Assembly (NCBI GenBank): GCA_014529385.2
Contig: CM043942.1
Span: 22,182,991 to 22,244,990 of the forward strand
Reading direction: 5' to 3'
DNA: 62,000 bases
Origin: Adiantum capillus-veneris
Taxonomy: Eukaryota > Streptophyta > Polypodiopsida > Polypodiales > Pteridaceae
Shown: one piece after another, positions 33,816-44,789 of the stretch
Numbering within the stretch: position 1 is the first letter of the stretch
How the letters are laid out: every line of letters begins with the position of its first letter
Translations under genes and position numbers: made by a program
The notes under the pieces: model-generated
Seen by the model: the letters and a program-made list of their open reading frames with translations, nothing else
Told to the model about the DNA's origin: nothing
Databases searched by the model: none

Positions 33816-34298
33816 ATTTACCTCTATGGATGCATTACATGAGGAGCTAGAAGCTTTATTCATTTTTTCTATGGTTGAGTTGAGCAAAACAAGCCTTTCT
33901 TGCTTGGGAACCCATACTAGCTGCGGATCCGGTGTATAGTGTTCTATGATTTTTCCTTTCCCACGATCTTTCATCGGCCTTGTCATCACAGGGTTTGACT
34001 CACATGGGTCAGGTGATAGGTATGAACACAATCTACATTTTGGCACCCAGATTGGATCATTTCCTTGATAGTAGCCTTGGGCTTCCAATAGTCGTTTAGG
34101 AATCCAATACCATGTTTCCTTACATTTCTTGGAGCGAGTGGGACGTTTCTTACAAAGCTTCTTTTTTTTAGCATCGACCATGGTCGCTAAAGAAGATTTA
34201 GGGACCCCCTTGTATATTTTCTTTGTTATATGAGGATGAGTCTTGTCATAAGCTATATGCATTGCTTCTAGCATATTTAAGGGTACGAGTGGTGGCAT
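33816..34298 (-). pseudogene. element B: fused linker and W-V-P-K ORF
   Basis: The minus-strand frame starts PPLVPLNMLEAMHIAYD, which in element A lies between protease and RT (about 44058). It passes directly into WIPKRLLEAQGYYQGNDPIW, CRLCSYLSPDPCESNP and VWVPKQERLVLL, which in element A lie after integrase (about 47706-47950). RT, RNase H and integrase have therefore been deleted with an open frame across the joint. The frame runs on to 33573 into the copia-like remnant. Function of the W-V-P-K product is unknown. Confidence 0.8.
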
Positions 34299-34340
34299 TT
34301 CATCCCCCTCAAGTGTTACCTAGGTCGTCCCCCTGTTTCC

Positions 34341-35294
34341 TCAAGTGTCTATGGTTGCTGCTAATGGGACCCAATCCAGATTGTCAGACTCAGTCATCCC
34401 AGGTAGTACATCCATATAAGGAGACTCTTCCCCAACATCAGTGTCCGCTTTACACGTGTAACAATACTGCAATGGGGCCGAGTGAACTGTGGTGTCAGAT
34501 GTATGATCAATTATAAACTTGTTTCCTAGAGGATGTGCTCTACCAGTTACAAGATCCATTCGAATGACAGAATCTTGGAACTGCAAGTAGACATGGTTTT
34601 TAGACCAGTCATGCAACATTTTTTCTTCCCTCATGAAAGGACGTCCTAAGATCATCTCAAATTCCATAGCGTGCTTGGAGAAATCCATAAGAATGAAGGT
34701 AATTTGTATTTTATGTCCAAAGACCTCGATCTTCAGATCTTATAGCATCCCAATAGGTTTAACAATAGACCTATTGGCCATCTTTAGTACTATGGTTGTG
34801 GTCCCAAGGTGAGGTCTTTCCATAGTTTCCCAGCTTTTTATAGTCACAATGCTAACCCCAGTGCCACCATCAAGGATTCCCTTCATAGTTAACCCCTTAG
34901 TAATGATTGGTATGGTTGCATTGGGTTCATCTCCCTCAAAGTATTGTCCCAACTTGTTAACAGGTATTTCTACAACAAGGTTCTCATCTAGGTTGGGTTG
35001 TGGATCTAAGTGTTCCTCCTCTATTGGCATCTCCCTAGCTCCATCCATCTGTGCAAATTGTGGTAGCCCAACCTTCAGTTCTCCACTGAAGAAAGCTCAA
35101 AGAGCTAAGAAAATCTCAGGGTCTCCATATAGTTTGGACATGACGGTGGTTCTAACTTCTGAAGACATGAAATACATCAATTTGGCAATGTTTAACGGAA
35201 GATTTTGGGCTTTAGTCCCTTGACGTGGGGAAGATGTGATCTCCATTTCTTTGATAGGGTCAGGTAGTCCCTTTGTAAACATTCTTTCCATCAA
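34341..35294 (-). pseudogene. element B: aspartic protease region
   Basis: The frames 35294-35097, 35048-34740 and 34688-34341 together cover the segment of element A at 43140-44034. Key text: ITKGLTMKGILDGGTGVSIV, the D-G-G active site typical of Tat/Athila proteases, then ERPHLGTTTIVLKMANRSIV, and EMILGRPFMREEKMLHDWSK. Stops lie between the frames (for example in the 34690-34740 gap). In a live element the protease would mature Gag-Pol; this one is broken. Confidence 0.8.
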
Positions 35295-36160
35295 GAAGTG
35301 AGTACGCGGACTTTCCCATGACTTTAAGTCACTTTCTTCTTGGATGACACTAGGTATGGCTAAGGGTCTATGGACTTGGTGAGATTATTGTTGCGTAGGG
35401 AACACTGTTTCTGTAATTTGGATCTGCCTAGGTGCTGGTTCTAGGTCCCTTTGGGTATCTTCTACCAAATTCCTTAATTTCTTGGCTCACTCCATCTCCT
35501 CTATAGGGTTTGGATAAGTTCCCATATTCTTCTTGGATCCTGGCCATTGTGGCTCATGAAGATCTTTCTTGTTGGTTTCTATCTTAGTGGTCATTTTGAT
35601 CTCCATGGTTTCACCTGAATCAAAATCCTCTTCAACGTCGTTCATGTATACCGGGTTGTCACAGCCCCTATGTTGGTCTTTGAAGTGGGGTCTGACTTCG
35701 ATGTTTTTTGCAATCTCTTCCTTTGTGTTTTCTTCCTTTTTTGAGATTGGGAAATTGATGCCGTGTCTCTTTCCTCAAGAATATAATTTTGTTTTTGGAG
35801 CATCGATCGTGTGAGTACATTTAATGGTACCACAGGTGTACTTTGTGATGTCTCCACTAAATGTTTGTATGAGCTTGGCTATTTGTATTGCCTTACTTCT
35901 AGGCTCTCTATCAGGCGTGTAACACATATTCTCAGCAATAGATCGACCCATAGCTTGATCGAATGTTGCCAAGTCACCTAAGTGAGAAGGCACCATGGGT
36001 GAAGGTGCTCCAGAGACTACATGCGAAGTAAGTATTGGCATTGGGTGTGGTGCATAGGAAGCCCTTGGGTTCCCATTTGGTACGGTGTTGTTCCATGTGG
36101 TGGCCCAAAGTTCATATGTTTGGCCCTATGCATAGCAAATGTCGGATGTGACATGCTAAT
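35295..36160 (-). pseudogene. element B: Gag C-terminal region with nucleocapsid deleted
   Basis: The frame 36041-35775 reads MPILTSHVVSGAPSPMVPSH, LGDLATFDQAMGRSIAENM and AIQIAKLIQTFSGD, then jumps at about 35860 to text equivalent to 42270 of element A (VPLNVLTRSMLQKQNYILEE in the frame 35857-35642). About 1.1 kb of capsid end and zinc knuckles present in A and C is missing. The linker to the protease follows (35640-35300), with stops. Confidence 0.8.
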
Positions 36161-36161
36161 G

Positions 36162-37632
36162 CTAGCCGATATGGTCCCATGTAAATAAGAGCTTGGGTGT
36201 TGTGGTTGTGGAGCATAGGTTGTGGAAACAATGGGAGGGGGTAGGGGCTACATGAGTACAAGGACCCATAGGTATATATGATTGGTACACACTTGTAGAT
36301 ACTGTTGCAGCCATTGAGCTACCATGTAGCCATGCTTTACTAACAAATGAGGTCCATGGTGTGTTTCTTGGTATGCCCATCATTGGGGTAGGCATGGTAG
36401 CCGTGGTGTTATCAAGAGAAAGATGAGCTAGACTTGGAAACGTAAAGCGAAACAACATATGGAGGATCCATCAGAATGACCGAGGGAGTCTGCATTTGTG
36501 ATGAGGTTGGTTGTTTAACCTTCCTTGTATCCAAGAATCTCATGAGACCCGTTGAAGGCATGTGGATCCCCTTGTTCTGTCTCTCTAGCTCAATAACCCT
36601 ATGGATGACCTCACAAACTCTTTGTTGTTGATCCTCCACATTGGTAGCACCCGTTGTGAATTGTAGGACATCTAACCAACCCACGTGATAGGTGTGACCT
36701 GTGTATAGGTCGGTTAGAGTTTCCCTTTGTAGTTCATACTCCCAGTTCTCATTTAAGAACGGCCCATCTAGGATTGAGGTGCTAAGGGTGTCTTTTGAAC
36801 TAGATCCAATGTGGCTCTCTATGGGTTGACCCTTAGTGGTTGTTAATTTAGGAGCACTCAATTGCTCTCCTAGCAAGGATATTGACATAGGAGCTTTCTC
36901 TTTTAACTCTCTTCGTTGATCCGCCTTGCGTAAGCTCTCAATTTCCTTTTCCCTAGCCGCAATGATATATTGCTCAACTTCTTGTTCTTCGGCAAGGCTT
37001 ATACCATCACGTAATATAACCTCGGAGGGGAATAGCTTTGAAGAGTCAGGGAGTGCAGTGAATAGAGTATTCACGTGCACATTCTCTAAGGGCATAGGGT
37101 CTACGCCGTTCATGAATGGAGAATTTACTTCCCCCCTCATTTACATCAATAGCTCCATGTTTGGAGTGAGTGACTCTACTAAAGGTTTCTTTCAAGCGGC
37201 TAAGCACGCTCGGCCTGGACCATGGGCCCATGGCATGCATGTATTGGCTTGAGCTATCAAGATTAGACATCGGGTAACCCTCCATGCCGTCATAGTCAGA
37301 GGAAGGGTCACTAGATGCTATATGTGGGTCCTGAGTTTTTTTTTTGTTTGACCCCCCTCATTTACATCATTAGCTCCATGTTTGGAGTGAGTGACTCTAC
37401 TAAAGGTTTCCTTCAAGCGGCTAAGCACGCTCAGCCCGAACCATGGGCCCATGGTATGCATGTCTTGGCTTGAGCTATCAAGTTTAGGCATTGGGTAACC
37501 CTCCATGACATCATAGTAAAAGGAAGAGTCACCAGACGCTATATGTGGGTCCTGAGGTGTTTTTTTTTGTTTTGTTTTTGTTTTTGGGATAAGGTCACCG
37601 TTGTCGCATTGCACACGCAAGCACACACACAC
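36162..37632 (-). pseudogene. element B: Gag N-terminal region with 221-bp duplication
   Basis: The frame 37140-36412 (242 codons) encodes MPLENVHVNTLFTALPDSSK, EEQEVEQYIIAAREKEIESL, ENWEYELQRETLTDLYTGHT, GWLDVLQFTTGATNVEDQQQ, then diverges near a deletion at about 36455. The frame 36458-36162 continues with AHLSLDNTTATMPTPMMGIP. Upstream, the Gag start text (EGYPM, DSSSQDMHTMGP, LSRLKETFSRVTHSKHG) is present twice (frames 37285-37046 and 37632-37318) because of a 221-base tandem duplication. Confidence 0.8.
37138..37557. repeat. 221-bp tandem duplication in element B gag
   Basis: The text from CATTTACATCA through GTGGGTCCTGAG occurs at about 37138-37336 and again at about 37359-37557, offset 221. 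The copies differ at several positions. Elements A and C carry one copy of this region or none. Confidence 0.88.
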
Positions 37633-37940
37633 CTAACCTACCTACTTACAACTAACACAGCTACTGTTATACACTAACACAATACTACAACAACTCATTA
37701 GTTAATAGATTTACTTACTGTACATTACATAGAACTAACATTATGGATCTACTACCTTAATTTCAACACCTTATCACAGAGAAAACATAGTACCTTTCAA
37801 CACCTTATTAACAAAACAATACATTACAGCAAAACAAACTCCTTCTCAACACATACACCTTCCTTCTCTACCTTTCCTACATTTCAAAATGCACCAGAAT
37901 GCAACATAGAGTGCTACTCGAGCTTAATGCAAGGCATTTC
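37633..37940 (-). other. element B leader
   Basis: The AC-rich non-coding leader (CTAACCTACCTACTTACAAC-type text) matches 38790-39120 of element A and 55020-55390 of element C. Confidence 0.75.
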
Positions 37941-37960
37941 CCCTGCAGCGGTGCCAAAAA
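37941..37960 (-). promoter_or_regulatory. primer binding site of element B
   Basis: The minus strand reads TTTTTGGCACCGCTGCAGGG after the LTR end. It is related to the TTGGCGCCGTTGCC primer site of Athila/Tat elements. Confidence 0.82.
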
Positions 37961-38154
37961 TGTGCGTGTTTGTCGCACGTGTCAATGCAAGGGACTTGCC
38001 AATACACTGTGTGCGAGCCAAAAATGGATGTAAGCACACAACCAGACTAATCTAGCAAGCTCAAGAGAGCAAGGGTGTGTCATTGACCGCCCTATGCTCG
38101 CCCTCGTGGAGGATTCCTTGCCACAAAGAAGAAGGAGCTACCACCGTGCTGCAC
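37961..38154 (-). repeat. element B 5' LTR, inner part
   Basis: On the minus strand it corresponds to the last ~195 bases of the Tat LTR (compare about 38577-38767 of element A). The rest of the same LTR is at 50865-51240, on the other side of element A. Confidence 0.9.
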
Positions 38155-38350
38155 TGTTAACCCTCACGCACATTTCTATCACCTACAATAGATGCCATAT
38201 TATTTATTTGGTAGACTCAGGTACCGAGATTGTCGGTCCGATAGGAAAAGGGTAAGAGTGATCGCTGATGAGAGGCGCACTCTAACTCGAACATTCAAGG
38301 GATTAGTTGGCTAAGCATGGGTGCCCAAAGTGTGAATGGGGGCAAGCTCA

Positions 38351-38358
38351 TATAAAAG
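38351..38358 (+). promoter_or_regulatory. LTR TATA box of element A
   Basis: TATAAAAG in CTCATATAAAAGTCAAC. The same position in the 3' LTR reads TTTAAAAG. Confidence 0.7.
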
Positions 38359-38464
38359 TCAACTAAACCTAAAATTCACTCATTCTTTCACTTGTGCAAT
38401 TGAAGAGTGCTCTTGCTCCATCTCCATCTTCTTCTTCTTCATCTCCTTGTGTGTGTGTGTGTGT

Positions 38465-38468
<4 letters not shown>

Positions 38469-38535
<67 letters not shown>
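38469..38535. repeat. (GA)33 microsatellite inside the Tat LTR
   Basis: An uninterrupted GA run follows a (GT)n run. The 3' LTR has a GA run at the same place (50574-50634), and element B has a short one. Confidence 0.97.
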
Positions 38536-38536
<1 letters not shown>

Positions 38537-38767
38537 ATTGTGATGGCGGTAGGATGGAGGAGAGGCGGTTGAGCGTGGCGTAGCGGCACCTCCCTCTTCT
38601 TTGCGGCGAGGAATACTCCATGACAGCAAGCGTAGAGTGGTAAGTGACACACCATCATCATCTTTGAGCTTACTAGTTTAGGCTAGTTGCATGCTTGGAG
38701 CCGTTTGTGGCTTGCACATAGTATATCGGCAAGTCCCTTGCATTGACACGTGCGACAGACACTCACA

Positions 38768-38787
38768 TTTTTGGCACCGTTGCCAGG
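38768..38787 (+). promoter_or_regulatory. primer binding site of element A
   Basis: TTTTTGGCACCGTTGCCAGG directly follows the LTR. It differs by one base from the TTGGCGCCGTTGCC core of the Athila/Tat primer site (tRNA-Asp type). Confidence 0.87.
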
Positions 38788-39524
38788 GAAATGCCATACA
38801 CTAAGCTTGAATGACACTTTGTGCTGCTTTGTGGTGCAATTTCAATTGTAGGAAAGGTAGAGAAGGAAGGTGTGTATGTTGAGAAGGAGTTTGTTTTGGT
38901 GCTGTGTATTGTTTGCTAATAAGGATTTGAAAGGTACTGTGTTTTCTGTGTGATAAGGTGTTATTATTAAGGTTGTAGATCCATAATGTTAGTTTTGTGT
39001 AAAGTACACTAAATAGTTCTGTTAGCTAGTGAGTTGTTGTAGTAGTGTGTTAGTGTGTAACAATAGGTGTATTAGTGGTAAGTAGATAGGTTAGGTGTGT
39101 GTGTGTGCTCACGCGCACAATGTGGCCGCGACGACCTTATTAAAAAAAAAAAGAATTTTTTTAATAAAAATTTTAAAGGTAGGACCGGGATCGGGGATAT
39201 CCCAAAGACCCAAGCCCAGAACAAGGCCCAAGCTCACGCTCAGGCTCAGGCCTATGTCCCAATTTAAAATTACGTATTTTAGCCTCACACGTAGCTAAAA
39301 ATCGACCTTTTTGAGGACCAACGGAGCTTCAGGTGATCGAACATTGTGCTGTAAAGCACACCGTGACCCTCCAAGTGATATGCTCGTTTCGAGTTATCAC
39401 ACACTTTAATAAAAAAACCGATCATTAAAAAAACATAAAAAAAATGAGTGAAAATAGAGGCCTAAAAAAGTAAGTAGTTAACCTTCGAGGTTATTGACCA
39501 ACGCTTATAGGGTGCCAAACGCAC
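38788..39524 (+). other. element A leader
   Basis: Non-coding, with T/G-rich repeats, a purine run near 39141 and CAGGCTCAGG-type repeats near 39230. It is also present in elements B and C. Confidence 0.7.
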
Positions 39525-41690
39525 ATGCATCTGCGCTGTGGTCATGTGCTAGAGATGGAGCAACTAGAGATAATTTTGACTTACGCAAGTTCTCAATATC
39601 CACCTACCTTAGGTTCCGGGCCCTCGGCGGGGACCCAAGGTAGTACAAACCAAGACCCAAACATAGCGCTTAGTGACTCTTCCTCTGACTACAATTTCAT
39701 GGAGGGTTTCCCAATGCCGAATCCTGATAGCTCAAGCCAAGACATGCATGCCATGGGCCCGCGGTCTGGGCTGAGCGTGCTTAGCCGCTTGAAGGAAACC
39801 TTTAGTAGAGCCACTCTCTCAGAACGTGGAGCTAACGATGTAAGTGAGGGGGGTGGGGAAGTAAATTCGCCATTCATGACCAACGTAGACCCGATGCTCT
39901 TAGAGAATGTGCACGTGAATACTCCATTCACTGCACCCCCTGACTCTTCAAAGCTATTTCCCTCCGAGGTTATATTACCTAATGGTAAAGGCCTTGCCGA
40001 AGTGCAAGAGGTTGAGCGATATATCATTGCGGCTAGGGAAAAGGAAATTGAGAGCTTACACAACGTGGAGCGACAAACAGAGTTAAAAGCGAAAGCTCTT
40101 ATGTCAATATCCTTGCTAGAAGAGCAATCGGGTGCTCTTGACTTAGAAACCACTAAGGGTCAACCCATAGAGAGCCACACTGCATCTAGTTCAAAGGACA
40201 CCCCTAGCACCTCAAGCTTAGATGGAGCGTTCCTAAATGAGAACTGGGAGTACGAACTACAAATGGAAACTCTAACCGACCTATACACAGGTCACACCTA
40301 TCACGTGGGTTGGTTAGATGTCCTACAATTCACAACGGGTGCTACTAGTGTGGAGGATCAACAACAAAGAGTTTGTGAGGTCATCCATAGGGTTATTGAG
40401 CTAGAGAGACAGAACAAGGAGATCCACATGCCTTCAACGGTCTCATGATATTCTTGGATACAGGAAAGGCGAAACAACCAACCTTATCGCAAATGGAGAC
40501 TCCCTCGGTAAGTGCGATTGATCCTCCATATGTTGTTTTGCCAAAGGTCTTAGCACAATTTGAGCCCACAAGTGATAGCTTTACTTTTCCAAGTGAGCTC
40601 ATCTTTCCCTTGATGACACCACGGCTACCATGCCTACCCCAATGAAGGGCATGCCAAGAAACACGCCATGGACCTCATTTGTTAGTAAAGCACCACTACA
40701 TGGTAGCTCCATGCCTGCAATAGTACCTACAAGTGTGTACCAATCGTACATACCTATAGGTCTTCATACTCATGTAGTCCCTACCCCTCCCATTGTTTCA
40801 ACTACCTATGCTCGACAACCACAACACCCAAGTGCTTATTTTCATGGGACCATACCAGCTAGCATTAGCATGTCACATCCGACCTCTGCTATGCCTAGGG
40901 CCACATATATGAAGTTTGGACTGCCACAGGGCACAACACCGTACCAAACTTGGAACCCAAGGGCTTCCTATGCGCCAAGGCCAATACCAATACCTACTCC
41001 ACATGTAGTCTCTTGAGCACCTTCACCCACGGTGCCTGCTCACTTAGGTGACTTGGCAACATTTGCTCAAGCTATCGATCGATCTATTGCTGAGAATATG
41101 CGTAACACGCTTGATAGAGAACCTAGAAGTAAGGGAGTACAAATAGCCAAGCTCACACAAAAATTTAGTGGAGACGGGGATGTGAGAAGTCATATCGAAG
41201 TGTTCGAACAAATATGCAATTCTCTAGGAGAACACAATGACCTGCATAAGAGTAAAGCTTTAAGCCTAACCTTAAGTGGGAAGGCTGGGGATTGGTATAG
41301 AACCCTAAGGGTGGAACAAAAAACAATTTACTCTACTCTTAGGAGATTGTTTCTGAAAGAATACATATGAGAGGGAGTGCTTTGGGGTGTAGTCTCTCAA
41401 CTCCAGAAATCCCAACGAGAGGAAGGAGAGTCGGTGAGAGACTTTATTAGTCGCTTGAACCATTTGAATTCTCGTTGTAATCCAAATGAGCACTTCAATA
41501 ATAATAATTAGCTTGATAGATTCATTAGGGCATTACGACATGAGGATATCTACAATCGCCTAGTCATTAGAGGTATCACCACTTGGGAAGCAGTCACCAC
41601 CAATGCAATCCAATTGGAGGATAATTTAATGATTCAAGGAGAAAGAGTGTCTGTTGAGCCTAAATCTACTAGCTTGCAAGCATCATGGCA
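39525..41690 (+). pseudogene. element A Gag (N-terminal and capsid)
   Basis: The frame 39525-40448 (307 codons) carries the Gag N-terminus: SDYNFMEGFPMPNPDSSSQD, LSRLKETFSRATLSERGAND, VERYIIAAREKEIESLHNVE, ENWEYELQMETLTDLYTGHT, DVLQFTTGATSVEDQQQRV. A frameshift near 40440 breaks it where element C keeps PSTGLMRFLDTGKAKQP. The text goes on in other frames: 40445-40645, 40630-41016 (proline/threonine-rich) and 41032-41370. The last of these is the capsid core, with VEQKTIYSTLRRLFLKEYI, then a TGA. After the TGA, REEGESVRDFISRLNHLNSR and GITTWEAVTTNAIQLEDNLM follow. Gag would form the particle; this copy needs several repairs. Confidence 0.87.
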
Positions 41691-41697
41691 TTAGCCA

Positions 41698-42433
41698 ATG
41701 ACCCTAAAGCCTATTGCTAAGGAGCCAAAGATATTTGAGATGACTTTAGCAGATCTCACCAAGGCCATTCAACAGAGTCTTAGAGATAATCGTGCTCCGC
41801 AAAACAATCATATGTATCCAAGAAGGGAGGAACAATGGTGCTCAGTATGTTATGGAACGCATAGTACTAGTGAATGCCCTACTTTTAGAGTAAAATTCAA
41901 TGGGAATTGCAATGCCTATGAGAGGTATGGCCATGAAGCTAAGGACTACATGGAGGACTATTGGGGACAAGTCAAACATGTCTATCAAATAGCTGCTCTT
42001 GCTGCAAGAGGCCAAAATATCAATTACACTTCTAAGATACCACTCTTCAATGCTATGAGTATGGAGGTCCACATCGTGTGGCCGAGTGCCATATTAGGCT
42101 AGAAAAGAATGCCACACTAATGCAAACCAATCAAGCGAGCACGTCTACAATGCCGATACTCATGTGTAATCGATGTGGCTTGCCCAATGTCCAAATAATC
42201 CAAATGCACTGAAGATCACTCCATTAAACTTGATTGAGGTTATCGAGGAGCCATCACAAGGTACGCATGTTGTACCAGTAAATGTACTCACACGATTGAT
42301 GCTCCAAAAACAAAATTGTATTCTTGAGGAAAGAGACATGGCATCAATTGCCCAATCTCAGAAAAGGAGAAAACACGAAGGAAGAGACCGTAAAAAGCAG
42401 CGAAGTCAAACCCCAGTTCAAAGACCAACATAG
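41698..42433 (+). pseudogene. element A nucleocapsid and Gag-protease linker, with internal deletion
   Basis: The frame 41698-42102 starts with EMTLADLTKAIQQSLRDNRA, then CSVCYGTHSTSECPTFRVKF and CNAYERYGHEAKDY. In element C the equivalent knuckle is CNACGRYGHQAKDC, so two Cys are lost here. After KDY the text jumps to MEDYWGQVKHVYQIAALAAR, skipping about 120 codons that C keeps. The linker continues at 42173-42433 (LTRLMLQKQNCILEERDMAS). Confidence 0.83.
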
Positions 42434-42856
42434 GCACTGGTGACGACCCCGTATATATGAACGATGTTGAAGAGGATTCTGATTCAGGTGAAACCATGAA
42501 GACCAAAACGACCACTAAGATAGAAACCAACAAGGAAGATCTTCATGAGCCACAATGGCCAGGATCCAAGAAGAAGATAGGAACTTATCCAAACCCTACA
42601 GAGGAGATCGATCGAGTCAAGTAATTAAGGAGTTTGGTAGAAGATACCCAAAGGGATCTAGACACCTAGGTAGATCCAAATTACAGAGATATTTTTCCCT
42701 ATGCAACAAAAACCTCCCCAAGTCCATAGACCCTTAGCCATACCTAGTGTCATCCAAGAAGAAAGTGACTTAAAGTCACGGGAAAGTGGGCGTACTCACT
42801 TCTTGATGGAAAGAATGTTTACAGAGGGACTACATGATTCTATCAAAGAAATGGAC
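42434..42856 (+). other. element A Gag-protease linker, degenerate
   Basis: Short frames only. The text matches 51720-52150 and 35280-35660 on the minus strand. It ends at the inverted-repeat transposon. Confidence 0.7.
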
Positions 42857-42864
42857 ATCCCATC

Positions 42865-43113
42865 CCCGGGGGGTTCACTATATTTAAGACCACTATATCG
42901 CGTGTGTTCAGGCTCTTTTTCTAAAATCCCTATTCTGTGAATTTTCTAGGAAATATAATGAACCCTTTTCTTTTAAATTCTGTGATTTTTTTTGAGAGTT
43001 ATAGAAAACATATCCTTATGTAAATTTATTATTATAAGTTTTAAGGGATTTTAAATACCCTTCTGTTGAACTCACGTGATAGGTCACATACTATGTAAGG
43101 TGAACCCCCCGGG
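42865..43113. mobile_element. MITE-like inverted-repeat transposon, 249 bp
   Basis: Perfect 14-bp terminal inverted repeats, CCCGGGGGGTTCAC and GTGAACCCCCCGGG, enclose AT-rich non-coding DNA. The target sequence ATCCCATC is present on both sides (42857-42864 and 43114-43121), a perfect 8-bp target-site duplication. The orthologous spots in elements B (about 35230-35245) and C (about 51657-51675) carry a single related copy and no insert. An 8-bp duplication fits hAT or P-type transposases; the superfamily is not established. It has no coding capacity, so it would be moved in trans. Confidence 0.95.
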
Positions 43114-43121
43114 ATCCCATC

Positions 43122-44034
43122 TTCCCCACGTCAAGGTGCTAAAGCCCAAAAGGTGCCGTTAAACATTTCCAAATTGATGGATTTCATGTCTTCAGAAGCT
43201 AGAACCACCATCATGTACAAACTATATAAAGACCCTGAGCTAGTCTCAGCTCTTGAAGCCTTCAAAAATGGAGAACTGAAGTTTGGGCTACCACAATTTT
43301 CACAGATGGATGGAGCTGGGGAGATGCCAATAGAGGAGGAACACTTAGATCCACAACCCACCCTAGATGAGAACCTCGTTATAGAAATACCTGGTAACAA
43401 GTTGCGATATTACTTTGAGGGTGATGAATCCAATGCAAACATACCAATCACTACCAAGGGATTAACTGTGAAGGGAATCGTTGATGGTGGCGCTGGGGCT
43501 AGCATTGTGACTAAAAATTGATGGGAAACTATGGGAAGACCTCACGTTGCGACCACAACCATAGTAGTGAAGATGGCCAATGGGTCTATTGTTAAACCTA
43601 TTGGGATGCTAGAAGATCTCAAGATCAAGGTCTTTGGACATAAAATAAGAATTACCTTCATTGTTATGGATTCCTCCAAACACACTATGGCATCGGAGAT
43701 GATCTTAGGACGTCCTTTCATGAGGGAAGAAAAAATGGTGCATGACTGGTCTAAAAACCATGTCTACTTGCAATTCCAAGATTTTGTGATTAGAGTGGAT
43801 CTTGTAACTGGTCGAGCACATCCTCTAGGAAACAGGTTTATAATTGATCATAGATCTGACACCATAGTTCACTCGGCCCCATTGCAGTATTGTTACACGT
43901 GTAAAGCGAACACTGATGTTGGGGAAGATTCTCCTTATATGGATGTACTACTTGGGATGACTGAGTTGGACAATGTGGATTGGGTCCACCTAGCAGCAAC
44001 CATAGACACTTGGGGAAATAGGTGGATGACCTAG
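43122..44034 (+). pseudogene. element A aspartic protease region
   Basis: The frames 43153-43521 and 43531-44034 are in register and separated by one TGA (43519-43521). They encode MPLNISKLMDFMSSEARTTI, a Gag-linker tail, GLTVKGIVDGGAGASIVTKN with the D-G-G active site, VKMANGSIVKPIGMLEDLKI, and EMILGRPFMREEKMVHDWSK. In the Tat/Athila group the protease is fused between Gag and RT. The TGA sits where element B has Ser-Trp (SIVTIKSWETM). It is probably inactive but otherwise well preserved. Confidence 0.85.
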
Positions 44035-44789
44035 GTAACACCTGAGGGGGATGAAATTCCACCACTCGTACCCTCAAATATGCTAGAAGTAATGCATATA
44101 GCTTTTGATGACCTACAAGATGAAGGTTTGACTGGCATTGGAACCATTAGCACCTCACAAGACTATAGCCCACACAATTTGGGGTCAGAATAATCAATTG
44201 AAAGTGACTCTGAGGACCAAGAATCTGAGTTAAATCTTAGTGCAAATGTGGGGAAAAACCCTTCAGGGCCGAGTGGTACCCTAGATGACAATCTATCTAA
44301 GGGAGCAGAAGACACAAGTAGCAATTCCTCTAGTGACTCTTCACTAGAGATTGGCCTTAATAAAAAATTAGACAAGAGGAGTAAGAGATATAGGAGGTGA
44401 CGATATCGAGCAAATATGCGTGCTAGAATAAATGAAAAGAAATCTACCGCAAAATGGCTTAATTATATAGGTAGATAACCGGGGTGAATACCTTCAAAGC
44501 GTTATGTGGTGTAGTCCACGACCCATTGACATTGCACAACTAGAGGCTACTAGAAGCCAAAGTTGAGCCGTATCGTAAGGAGACGACAAAATTGAGAGTT
44601 AGCTCAACAACAAAAGGAATTGGAAATGAATTCGTAGTCCATAGAACAACAAGACCCCACAAACTTACACCCTGCACTTGAACATTTAAAATCCTATACC
44701 ACAGAGGAACGTAAGGTTGTGTATACAAAGGCTCAAAGAAAACCTATTGATGGGAGCAATGTAGTCTATGATAGTTAAGGAAATAGAGT
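44035..44789 (+). other. element A protease-RT spacer
   Basis: A translated acidic, serine-rich spacer (IESDSEDQESELNLSANVGK; EDTSSNSSSDSSLEIGL) with several stops. Its start (PPLVPSNMLEVMHIAFD) is conserved in element B up to the deletion joint. Confidence 0.65.

Larger units (their letters stand above)
38155..38767 (+). repeat. 5' LTR of element A
   Basis: It starts TGTTAACCCTCACGC and ends CACTCACA. It holds a TATA box at 38351-38358, a GT/GA microsatellite (GA run 38469-38535), and a CACGTG near 38747 (GACACGTGCG). Confidence 0.9.

Noticed and set aside
38369-38661. Serine-leucine repeat frames near 38.5 and 50.6 kb
   Set aside because: Caused by the GA tract inside the Tat LTR.
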